This document shows positions 57,357-64,000 of a stretch of DNA of 64,000 nt, piece after piece. The notes under the pieces are model-generated. The model was given only the letters and a program-made list of their open reading frames with translations, did no database searches and was not told the DNA's origin. The first letter of the stretch is position 1. Every line of letters begins with the position of its first letter. Position numbers and translations under genes: made by a program. Source of the DNA: Vallicoccus soli (lineage in GTDB: Bacteria > Actinomycetota > Actinomycetes > Motilibacterales > Motilibacteraceae); contig NZ_QZEZ01000006.1 in NCBI RefSeq assembly GCF_003594885.1, positions 186,001 to 250,000 of the forward strand. The letters run 5' to 3'.

Positions 57357-57388
57357 CGTCCCAGCCCGGCCGGGTCTCCTCGTACCTC

Positions 57389-58324
57389 GTGACCACCGTG
57401 CCCGCCCGCCGCGCCTCGCCGGCCCTCGCCGCCGCCCTCGGCCTCGTGCTCGTCACCGCGAGCTGGGGCTCCACCTTCCCGCTGCTCAAGGACGTCAACG
57501 AGCGGGTGCCGGTGCCGGACTTCCTGGCGGTGCGGTTCGCGGTCGCCGCGGTGGTGCTGCACCTGCTGGCTCCGCGCGCGGTGGCGCGGATGGCGCCGGA
57601 GGTGCGCCGGCGCGCGGTCTGGCTGGGGCTCGCGTACGGCGCCGCCCAGCTGGTGCAGACCGTCGGCCTGCAGCACACGTCGGCGTCGGTGTCCGGCTTC
57701 GTGACCGGGATGTACGTCGTCCTGACCCCCGTCCTGTCCGCCCTGCTGCTGCGCCAGCGGGTCGCGCCGCGGGTCCGGCTGGCCGTCGCGCTGGCGACGC
57801 TCGGGCTGGCGGTGCTCTCGCTGCAGGGGTTCGCGGTGGGCCCGGGCGAGCTCCTGACCCTGCTCGGCGCGCTGCTCTACGCCGTGCACATCGTCGGGCT
57901 CGGCGCCTGGGCGACCGCGCGCGACGCGTGGGGCCTCGCGGTCGTGCAGATGGCGGTCGTCAGCGCCGTGTGCACCGTGGCCGCGGTGCCCGGCGGCATC
58001 GCGGTGCCGGACCGCACGGGCGACTGGGTGGCGCTGCTCTACGTCGCCCTCGTGGCCGGCGCCTTCGCCCTGGTGGTGCAGACCTGGGCGCAAGCGCACC
58101 TGCCGCCGACCCGCGCCGCGGTCGTCATGACGCTGGAGCCGGTGTGGGCCGCGGGCTTCGCCGTGGCGTTCGCGGGCGAGGTGCTCGGGTGGCGGACGCT
58201 GGTCGGCGGGCTGCTCGTCCTGGCCGCGATGTACCTGTGCGAGGTGCCGCGGCGCGGGCGCCCGGCGGGACCCGGGGGCGCGGACGACGCCGGGCCCGCC
58301 GCCCGCAGCACCATCAGCGCATGA
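57389..58324 (+). CDS. EamA-family (DMT) transporter
   Basis: Drug/metabolite transporter of 311 residues with two EamA halves and about ten helices. ASWGSTFPLLKDVNERVPVPDFLAVRF and the second half ending LEPVWAAGFAVAFAGEVLGWRTLVGGLLVL are typical. The last codons and stop are part of repeat copy 9. The GTG at 57389 immediately follows TACCTC; the next GTG, at 57398, would fit a leaderless start better. Substrate unknown; the divergent Lrp gene suggests an amino-acid-like molecule. Confidence 0.92.
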   Translation: MTTVPARRASPALAAALGLVLVTASWGSTFPLLKDVNERVPVPDFLAVRFAVAAVVLHLLAPRAVARMAPEVRRRAVWLGLAYGAAQLVQTVGLQHTSASVSGFVTGMYVVLTPVLSALLLRQRVAPRVRLAVALATLGLAVLSLQGFAVGPGELLTLLGALLYAVHIVGLGAWATARDAWGLAVVQMAVVSAVCTVAAVPGGIAVPDRTGDWVALLYVALVAGAFALVVQTWAQAHLPPTRAAVVMTLEPVWAAGFAVAFAGEVLGWRTLVGGLLVLAAMYLCEVPRRGRPAGPGGADDAGPAARSTISA

Positions 58325-58334
58325 TCACGGCGGG
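58311..58334 (-). repeat. GATCATGC interspersed repeat, copy 9
   Basis: Minus-strand core CGTGATCATGCGCTGATGG. The stop codon of the EamA gene (58322-58324) lies inside it, so the repeat supplies the last residues of that protein. It lies 11 bases beyond the lacI stop. Confidence 0.7.
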
Positions 58335-58345
58335 AGGGGGCGGGG

Positions 58346-59341
58346 TCAGCCGGCGAGCCGCGCGCCCGTGCTGCCGCGCAGCACCGGCACCGAGGGGAAC
58401 AGCGCGCCGGGAGCGGGGGCGAGGCCGAGGGCCGTACGCGCCGCCGCGGCCGCGACCTCCTCGACGGGGTGCGTCGCGGTGGTGAGGCCGGGCTCGACGA
58501 GCCCGGCCGCCGCCGAGTCGTCGAAGCCGCTCACGGCCACGTCGTCCGGCACCCGCCGGCCCGCGGCCCGCAGGGCGCGCAGGGCCCCGAGCGCGGGCGC
58601 GTCGCTCACCGCGTGCACCGCGTCCGTCCCGGGCCAGCGGGCGAGCACGGCCCGTACGGCCTCCTCGCCGGCGGCGACCGTGAAGTCGCCCGGGACGAGG
58701 CGCGGCGCGAGGCCCGCGGCCCGGACGGCGCGCTCGTACCCCTGCTGGGCCCGCCGCGTGCAGGGCAGCCAGGCGGGGCCGGTGACCATCGCGACCTGGC
58801 GGCGGCCGGAGGCGAGCAGGTGCTCGACGACCGCCGCGGTGCCGCTGCCGGTGTCGACGTCGACCCCCGCCACCCCGGCGCTGCCGGTCCCGATCGAGGC
58901 GACCCGGCCGGCCAGGCGGGGCGGCAGGGCGCCGAGCACCGCGTGCGTCGTGTTGACGAGCACGAGGCCCGCGACGCCCCGGTCGCGGGCCAGCCCGTCG
59001 AGGACGCGGCTGCCCGCCAGCGGCAGGTGCACCAGCGACGCGCCGAGGCCGGCCGGCTCCCCGACGGCGGCGGCCGCGGCGAGGACGCGGGCGACGTACG
59101 GGTCGTGCAGGACCGCCGCCGAGGTCCCGCCGACCGCGACGACGAGGCGCGTGCCCGTGCCGGCGACGAGCGCGCGGGCCAGCGGGTCCGGGACGTAGCC
59201 GAGCGCCCGCGCCGCGGCGAGCACCCGGTCGCGGGCCGACGCCGACACCGGGCCCTGCCCGGTCACCGCGCGCGAGGCGGTCGCGCGCGACACCCCCGCC
59301 GCGCGCGCGACGTGCTCCAGCGTGACCCCGCGGTGCTCCAC
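58346..59341 (-). CDS. LacI-family transcriptional regulator
   Basis: A 331-residue regulator. HTH and hinge: TLEHVARAAGVSRATASRAVTG then VSASARDRVLAAARALGYVPDPLARAL; the periplasmic-binding-like effector domain ends with VAVSGFDDSAAAGLVEPGLTTATHPVEEVAAAA. Effectors of this family are usually sugars, but no sugar transporter is adjacent. GTG at 59341 follows TACACC by 6 bases. Confidence 0.93.
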   Translation of the reverse strand: MEHRGVTLEHVARAAGVSRATASRAVTGQGPVSASARDRVLAAARALGYVPDPLARALVAGTGTRLVVAVGGTSAAVLHDPYVARVLAAAAAVGEPAGLGASLVHLPLAGSRVLDGLARDRGVAGLVLVNTTHAVLGALPPRLAGRVASIGTGSAGVAGVDVDTGSGTAAVVEHLLASGRRQVAMVTGPAWLPCTRRAQQGYERAVRAAGLAPRLVPGDFTVAAGEEAVRAVLARWPGTDAVHAVSDAPALGALRALRAAGRRVPDDVAVSGFDDSAAAGLVEPGLTTATHPVEEVAAAAARTALGLAPAPGALFPSVPVLRGSTGARLAG

Positions 59342-59403
59342 CGGACCGGTGTACCACCGCGGGCCCGTGCGGGGTACCGCCCGCGCGGTGGGACCGCTTC
59401 CAC

Positions 59404-60015
59404 TCAGCCGGTCGGACGCCCGAGCCAGGTGGTGGCGGCCGGACCGTCGACGGTCAGCTCGACGAAGCCGAGCCGGTCGTAGAAGGCGCGGGCGGCGGTG
59501 TTCGCCGACGCCATGGCCAGGTGCACCGCGGGGACCCCGGCCGCGTGCAGCCCCGCGAGGAAGCGCTCCATGAGCCGGCGGCCCCAGCCGCGCCCCTGGG
59601 CCGCGGGCAGCAGGTCGATGTGCAGGTGCGCGGGCCAGGCCGCGAGCTCCGGGTGCAGCAGCCGCTCCGGCCGCTCGAGGGCGGCGAGCAGCAGCTCGTC
59701 GAAGGTGCGCGGGTCCGGCGGCGCCGCCCGGTGACGGGCGCGCGCCGCGGGGAGCCACTCGGCGCGGTAGCGGCGGACGAACCGCGCGGTGTCCGCCGTG
59801 CCGAGCACGTAGCCCGCCACGCCGCCCGCGCCGTCGTCGAGCACGTGGACGTGCTCCGGCTCCAGCACCGCGTACGGGGCCGCGTAGACGTCGCCGAGGA
59901 GGGTGGGCGAGGCGCTCAGCGCGGTGGCGTCGCGGCCGCCGTCGCCGGTGCGCAGGCACACGTCGTACAGCCCCGGCAGGTCCTCCGGCCGGTACGTTCG
60001 CAGGTGCTCGCCCAC
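59404..60015 (-). CDS. GNAT-family N-acetyltransferase
   Basis: A 203-residue acetyltransferase with an N-terminal half of YRPEDLPGLYDVCLRTGDGGRDATAL type and the acetyl-CoA motif QGRGWGRRLMERF near residues 139-151, then NTAARAFYDRLGF. This N-terminal extension resembles the bacterial relatives of the O-GlcNAcase C-terminal acetyltransferase-like domain. Acceptor unknown. Six bases separate it from the ACBP gene's stop. Confidence 0.9.
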   Translation of the reverse strand: MGEHLRTYRPEDLPGLYDVCLRTGDGGRDATALSASPTLLGDVYAAPYAVLEPEHVHVLDDGAGGVAGYVLGTADTARFVRRYRAEWLPAARARHRAAPPDPRTFDELLLAALERPERLLHPELAAWPAHLHIDLLPAAQGRGWGRRLMERFLAGLHAAGVPAVHLAMASANTAARAFYDRLGFVELTVDGPAATTWLGRPTG

Positions 60016-60021
60016 TCCCGC

Positions 60022-60279
60022 TCAGCCGCCGGTGAGGTCCGCGACGAGGTCGACGTACGCCCGCTGCGCGTCCTCGCGCGAGGTGCCGGCGGCCCCGGCC
60101 CACGCGTCGTGCTTGGCCCGCCCGACCGGGTCGAGCAGGCCGGGGCGCCGGCCGGTCGGGTCGCCCGCCGTGGCCTGCTTGTAGAGCGCGTAGAGCCGCA
60201 GCTTGACGTCGTTCCCGGGGTCGCGGGCGAGCCCGCCGACCGCGGCCACGGCCGCGTCGAACTCCTCCTGCAGCGCCAT
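60022..60279 (-). CDS. Acyl-CoA-binding protein
   Basis: An 85-residue ACBP, the standard length of the stand-alone eukaryotic-type protein. LQEEFDAAVAAVGGL, LRLYALYKQATAGD and PGLLDPVGRAKHDAWA are the conserved binding-site motifs. It holds long-chain acyl-CoA in the cytoplasm. ACBP is patchy in bacteria; several actinobacteria and proteobacteria carry it. It lies upstream of, and likely co-transcribed with, the GNAT acetyltransferase gene. Confidence 0.93.
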   Translation of the reverse strand: MALQEEFDAAVAAVGGLARDPGNDVKLRLYALYKQATAGDPTGRRPGLLDPVGRAKHDAWAGAAGTSREDAQRAYVDLVADLTGG

Positions 60280-60374
60280 GCCGCCCACCTCCGCCGCCAC
60301 GGTAGCGGCGGCGGGGCGGGCGGCGGGTGCGGTGCGGTGCGGTGGGAGGAGGGGGGCCGGTGCCGGCGGGGCGG

Positions 60375-61175
60375 TCAGCTGACCTCGCGCCGCTGCACGC
60401 GCAGCGCCCCGAGGACGAGGGTGGCGCCGGCCCAGAGCAGGCTGGCCGTGCCGAACTGCGCCCACTGCTCCCCGCTGGGCTCCCCGGTCGCGGCGATCGG
60501 CGTGCTGGCCTGGTTGAAGTCGACCCAGGGGGCGATGTCCTCGAAGGGCCCGACGAGGCTCGCGACGACCGTCACCAGCGTCGGGATGAGGAAGAACGAC
60601 ACGATCGCGACGGCCGAGTTCTGCAGCAGGAGGCCGAAGCCCACACCGACGAGGACGTTGACCACCTGCAGCAGCAGGACCCGCCACAGCAGGCCGCTGC
60701 CCACGTCCCAGCTGCCGTCCCCGTCGACGGCGGGTGCGAGGGCGTTGCCGACCGCGGCTGCGAGCAGCGAGAACGCCCACGCCAGCACCGCCAGCGCGAC
60801 GGCGGCGAGCACCTTCGCGCCGACGACGCGCAGGCGCCGCGGCACCAGGGCGAAGGTCGTCAGGGCGGTGCGCTGCGACCACTCGCTGGTCACGCCGAGG
60901 ATGCCGATGACCGGCAGCAGCAGGGCCAGCGGCAGCTGCGCGATCGACGCGAAGTCCTCGAAGGTGAGCTCCTGCGGTTCCGCGGCGAACAGCATCACGG
61001 CGACCGCTGCGACGACGAGCAGCCCGGTGACGACGAGGAGCCACCGGCCGGCGCGGGTGTCGACGGTCTTGCGCAGCTCCACGCCGGCGAGCGTGGCCAG
61101 GGAGGGCCCGGTGTGCCGGCGGGCGGCCGCGGCGGCCCCGGTCGGGCCCCCGGGGGCCGTGGTGGTGGTGCTCAT
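60375..61175 (-). CDS. ABC-2 type transporter permease
   Basis: A 266-residue permease with a Thr/Ala-rich start and about six helices (first near 45-63; VELRKTVDTRAGRWLL just before it is a typical ABC-2 motif). TSEWSQRTALTTFALVPRR is the conserved cytoplasmic loop. Its ATG overlaps the stop of the ATPase gene (ATGA). Exports an unknown substrate, possibly a peptide or drug. Confidence 0.9.
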   Translation of the reverse strand: MSTTTTAPGGPTGAAAAARRHTGPSLATLAGVELRKTVDTRAGRWLLVVTGLLVVAAVAVMLFAAEPQELTFEDFASIAQLPLALLLPVIGILGVTSEWSQRTALTTFALVPRRLRVVGAKVLAAVALAVLAWAFSLLAAAVGNALAPAVDGDGSWDVGSGLLWRVLLLQVVNVLVGVGFGLLLQNSAVAIVSFFLIPTLVTVVASLVGPFEDIAPWVDFNQASTPIAATGEPSGEQWAQFGTASLLWAGATLVLGALRVQRREVS

Positions 61176-62095
61176 CGGGCGACCTCCTCGACGGGGGCGG
61201 CGTGGTGCACGTCGGCGGCGCCGGCGTGGGTCAGGGTGAGGAACAGCTGCTCGAGGCCGGCGCCCTCGGCCTGGCGCAGCTCGAGGAGCACGACGCCGGC
61301 CGCCGCAGCAGCGCGGCCGACGGCCTCGGTGCTGCCGTCGACGAGCAGCGCGCCGTCGGAGGTCGGGGTGGTGTCGAGCCCTGCCCGGGCGAGCGCGCCG
61401 GACAACGCTTCCCCGTCGAGGCCGCGCACCAGGGTGCCGCTGCCGGCGAGGAGCTCCTCCTTGGAGCCGTCGGCCACGACGCTGCCGCCGCCGATGACGA
61501 CGAGGTGGTCGGCGACCGCCTCGACCTCGTGCAGCAGGTGCGAGGAGAGCAGGACGGTGCCGCCGCGGTCGGCGAACTCGCGCAGCAGGCCGCGCATCCA
61601 GAAGATGCCCTCGGGGTCCAGGCCGTTCGCGGGCTCGTCGAGCACGAGCACCTCGGGCTCGCCGAGCAGGGCCTGGGCGATGCCCAGCCGCTGGCGCATC
61701 CCGAGGCTGTACTGCCCGGTGCGCTTGCCCGGCGCGCGGCCCGTGAGCCCGACGAGGTCGAGGACCTCGCCGACCCGGCGCCGCTCGACGCCCAGCACCC
61801 GGGCGGCGAGGGTCAGCACCTCGCGCCCCGACCGGCCGGGGTGCTGCGCGCCCGCGTCGAGCAGGACGCCCACGACGCGCCCGGGGTTCGGCAGGTCGCG
61901 GTACGCCGTCCCGGCCACCGTCGCGCGCCCGCTCGTCGGCTCCGTCAGCCCGCAGAGCATCCGCAGGGTCGTCGACTTCCCGGCGCCGTTGGGACCGAGG
62001 AAGCCGGTGACGGTGCCCGGTCCGCAGCGGAAGGAGACGTCCGAGACGGCGGCCTGCGAGCCGTACCGCTTGGTGAGGTGCTCGGCGGAGATCAT
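61172..62095 (-). CDS. ABC transporter ATP-binding protein (drug/peptide exporter type)
   Basis: A 307-residue ATPase: Walker A GPNGAGKST, signature YSLGMRQRLGIAQ, Walker B VLVLDEPANGLDP, H-loop SSHLLHE, and a C-terminal DUF4162-like extension ending LEQLFLTLTH, as in bacitracin-type exporters. The start ATG lies 6 bases behind CAGGCT. Divergent from a NarL-type kinase/regulator pair, the usual arrangement of a sensing-and-export module. A 24-bp inverted repeat is in between. Confidence 0.95.
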   Translation of the reverse strand: MISAEHLTKRYGSQAAVSDVSFRCGPGTVTGFLGPNGAGKSTTLRMLCGLTEPTSGRATVAGTAYRDLPNPGRVVGVLLDAGAQHPGRSGREVLTLAARVLGVERRRVGEVLDLVGLTGRAPGKRTGQYSLGMRQRLGIAQALLGEPEVLVLDEPANGLDPEGIFWMRGLLREFADRGGTVLLSSHLLHEVEAVADHLVVIGGGSVVADGSKEELLAGSGTLVRGLDGEALSGALARAGLDTTPTSDGALLVDGSTEAVGRAAAAAGVVLLELRQAEGAGLEQLFLTLTHAGAADVHHAAPVEEVAR

Positions 62096-62137
62096 GGGCC
62101 CAGCCTGGACGTCCTGCGGGTCGCGCCGCATCGGCCG

Positions 62138-62161
62138 GACGGCCATGCCGGCCTGGCCGTC
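62138..62161. promoter_or_regulatory. Inverted repeat GACGGCCA-N8-TGGCCGTC
   Basis: Perfect 8-bp arms with an 8-bp spacer in the 141-bp gap between the ABC exporter operon and the kinase gene. A candidate binding site for the NarL-type response regulator at 63472. Confidence 0.6.
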
Positions 62162-62224
62162 GGTCGGTCCCGGGAGGGCGGCGGACCGGCCGGCGGACGG
62201 CTGGGCGGGCGCCGTACGGGCGCC

Positions 62225-62230
62225 TAGGCT
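62225..62230 (+). promoter_or_regulatory. -10 hexamer TAGGCT of the kinase gene
   Basis: Ends 6 bases before the GTG at 62237; leaderless start inferred. Confidence 0.5.
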
Positions 62231-62236
62231 CGGGGC

Positions 62237-63475
62237 GTGAGCCAGCCCAGCGCCCCGACCCCCGCCGGCGCGGGCCGTCCCGTCCTCGAGCGCTGGGCAC
62301 CGGGGGAGAGCGGGCGGCGCACGGCGCGGGACTGGACCGTCGACGTCGCGGCCTTCGTCCTCGCCCTGGGCTTCGGCGCCTTCGCGTTCGGGAGCCGGCT
62401 GGCGCAGCCCGGTGGCGTGCCCGACGGGCTCGCGACGCTCGACCTCGTTGGTGGCCTGGTCTGCTGCGCCCTGCTCTGGTGGCGCCGCCGCTTCCCCGCG
62501 GCGCTCGCCCTGCTGACCGGGCTCTTCGGCGCGTACTCGGACATGGCCTCCGGCGCCGGGCTGGTCGCGCTGTTCACCGTCGCCGTCCACCGGCGCTGGC
62601 AGGTCGTCGCGGGCGTCGTGGCGGTCAACCTGGTGAGCGTCCTCGTCTACTACCGGGCGCGGCCCGACCCCGACCTCGGCTACGTCGCCGCGGCCACCGT
62701 GGCCGCGTCGGTCGTGGCCGCCGTCGTCGCGTGGGGCATGTTCGTGCGCGCCCGGCGCCAGCTCATCCAGTCGCTGCGCGAGCGGGCGCAGCGGGCGGAG
62801 GCCGAGCAGGCGCAGCGCGTCGAGCAGGCCCGCGAGACCGAGCGCACCCGCATCGCCCGCGAGATGCACGACGTCCTCGCGCACCGGATCACCCTGCTGA
62901 GCCTGCACGCCGGCGCGCTGGAGTTCCGCCCCGACGCCCCGCCGGACGAGGTCGCCCGGGCAGCGGGGGTGATCCGGGAGAGCGCGCGCCAGGCGCTGCA
63001 GGAGCTGCGCGAGGTCATCGGCGTGCTGCGGGCGGGGCCCGAGGACGCGGCCGGGCGGCCGCAGCCGACGCTCGCCGACCTGCCGGCGCTGCTCGAGGAG
63101 TGCCGCCGGGCCGGCACCCGGATCCGCAGCGACGTGCGGGTCGCGGACCCGTCGGCGCTGCCGCTCGCGACGGGGCGCAACGCGTACCGGATCGTGCAGG
63201 AGGCCCTGACCAACGCCCGCAAGCACGCCCCCGGCGCGGCCGTGGACCTGGTCGTCGCGGGCGCGCCGGGCGAGGGGCTGCGGGTCCGGGTCAGCAACCC
63301 GCCCGCGGTCTCCGCGCCGCTCGGGGTGCCCGGCGGGGGTACGGGCCTCGTCGGGCTCGCCGAGCGCGCCGCGCTCGCCGGGGGGCGCCTGGAGCACGAG
63401 GTCGGGGCCGACGGGCGGTTCCGGCTCTCGGCCCACCTGCCGTGGCCCGCGCCCGTCACGGCGGTGCCGTCGTGA
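62237..63475 (+). CDS. NarL/DesK-type sensor histidine kinase
   Basis: A 412-residue kinase with about five to six membrane helices in residues 35-175, a coiled coil rich in Arg/Glu/Gln (about 176-207), the HisKA_3 box REMHDVLAHRITLLSLHA with His211, and the ATPase motifs NAYRIVQEALTNARKHAP and GGTGLVGLAERAALAGG. This short-loop, multi-helix sensor is typical of kinases that detect membrane stress or antibiotics. Its stop overlaps the regulator start (GTGA). Confidence 0.95.
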   Translation: MSQPSAPTPAGAGRPVLERWAPGESGRRTARDWTVDVAAFVLALGFGAFAFGSRLAQPGGVPDGLATLDLVGGLVCCALLWWRRRFPAALALLTGLFGAYSDMASGAGLVALFTVAVHRRWQVVAGVVAVNLVSVLVYYRARPDPDLGYVAAATVAASVVAAVVAWGMFVRARRQLIQSLRERAQRAEAEQAQRVEQARETERTRIAREMHDVLAHRITLLSLHAGALEFRPDAPPDEVARAAGVIRESARQALQELREVIGVLRAGPEDAAGRPQPTLADLPALLEECRRAGTRIRSDVRVADPSALPLATGRNAYRIVQEALTNARKHAPGAAVDLVVAGAPGEGLRVRVSNPPAVSAPLGVPGGGTGLVGLAERAALAGGRLEHEVGADGRFRLSAHLPWPAPVTAVPS

Positions 63476-64000
63476 CCGGTGCGGTGCGCGTCCTCGTCGC
63501 CGACGACGACGCCCTGGTGCGCTCCGCGCTGGCCCTCATGCTCGGCGGCGCGGACGGCGTCGAGCTCGTGGGCGAGGTCGCCGACGGGGCCGAGGTGCCC
63601 GACGCGGTGGACCGGCTGCGCCCCGACGTCGTGCTCATGGACATCCGCATGCCGCGCACCGACGGCATCACCGCCACCGAGCGGCTGCGCGCCCGCGGCC
63701 CGGGCGGCCCGCACGTCGTCGTGCTGACGACGTTCAGCGCCGACGAGCAGGTGATGCGCGCCCTGCGGGCCGGCGCGAGCGGCTTCCTGCTCAAGGACAC
63801 CCCGCCGCAGGAGATCGTCCAGGCGGTGCGCCGGGTCGCCGACGGCGAGGCCATGCTCTCGCCCGCGGTGACCCGCCACGTCATCGACCGCGTCGTCGCC
63901 CTCGACCCGCCCGGCGGGCGCACCGACCCGCGCCGGGAGCGGGCCGTGGGGCTCTTCGCGCGGCTCAGCGAGCGCGAGCGCGAGGTCGCCCTGGCCCTCG
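63472..64000 (+). CDS. NarL-type response regulator, cut by window edge
   Basis: About 176 codons are visible. The receiver domain has the acidic cluster ADDD, phospho-acceptor Asp57 in VVLMDIRMPRTDG and Lys in LLKDTPPQE. The LuxR-type helix-turn-helix starts at LSEREREVALAL just before the edge. Paired with the kinase and likely to control the divergent ABC exporter. GTG at 63472 overlaps the kinase stop. Confidence 0.93.
   Translation, partial: MTGAVRVLVADDDALVRSALALMLGGADGVELVGEVADGAEVPDAVDRLRPDVVLMDIRMPRTDGITATERLRARGPGGPHVVVLTTFSADEQVMRALRAGASGFLLKDTPPQEIVQAVRRVADGEAMLSPAVTRHVIDRVVALDPPGGRTDPRRERAVGLFARLSEREREVALAL

Noticed and set aside
59351-59377. LacI operator candidate (GTACC...GGTAC) upstream of lacI
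   Set aside because: The arms match only with a one-base bulge, which is not compatible with the strict symmetry of LacI sites.
60331-60350. Short GCGGT microsatellite after the ABC permease gene
   Set aside because: Only three short units in a GC-rich intergenic stretch; too little to report as a repeat feature.

Overview
The window is about three quarters G+C, with codon third positions almost always G or C and many GTG starts. Together with an IdeR/DtxR-type iron box, a DUF664 DinB-like protein, a DUF222-type HNH endonuclease remnant, fused isobutyryl-CoA mutase and GC-rich hairpin terminators, this points to a high-GC actinomycete. The genus cannot be told from the sequence alone. The DNA is chromosomal accessory and housekeeping content. 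I see no rRNA, tRNA, prophage, insertion sequence or CRISPR array.

Layout: 1-3701 holds a Tat-exported phosphoesterase (cut by the window edge), prephenate dehydratase, a MarR/hydrolase pair and a divergent VOC protein. 3714-7186 is an ECF sigma/anti-sigma/ABC exporter operon. 7433-9073 pairs a variant GAPDH with a divergent TetR regulator. 9147-11981 is a response regulator/kinase/flavoprotein operon. 12031-17041 carries an amylase-family enzyme, two methyltransferases, a terpene-cyclase-like protein and small membrane proteins. 17028-21933 is a complete siderophore uptake locus (ATPase, two permeases, binding lipoprotein) divergent from a siderophore-interacting reductase, with an iron box between them. 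22079-32575 holds a zinc carboxypeptidase, a nucleoside phosphorylase-like protein, an acetyltransferase/TetR/MFS operon, a maltokinase-cap protein, a beta-lactamase-like protein, an XRE-cupin regulator with a divergent flavoprotein, and GH43. 32576-33520 is a gene-poor island of short interspersed repeats next to a decayed DUF222-HNH gene. 33558-47497 carries a methyltransferase/pentapeptide operon, a GGDEF-EAL protein, a cysteine desulfurase-like enzyme, a glycosyltransferase, two sugar-type dehydrogenases, a metal-receptor protein, and MarR with isobutyryl-CoA mutase. 47629-64000 has secreted proteins, an O-acyltransferase with an apparent CTG start, MocR/YczE, ArsR/SRPBCC, a second repeat cluster, Lrp/EamA, LacI, GNAT, an acyl-CoA-binding protein, and an ABC exporter divergent from a NarL-type two-component system (cut by the right edge).

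Three themes run through the window. First, operons are packed with 4-base GTGA or ATGA start/stop overlaps. Second, many monocistronic genes have a TANNNT hexamer ending 6-8 bases before a GTG or ATG start and no ribosome binding site, which suggests leaderless transcripts. Third, almost every regulator gene has a readable palindrome in its own promoter, so several local regulatory circuits can be proposed, including one 15-bp palindrome shared by two loci 14.6 kb apart. The most novel-looking item is a family of nine 24-bp intergenic repeats built on GATCATGC, several in inverted pairs, clustered beside the HNH remnant and near the Lrp/EamA genes.
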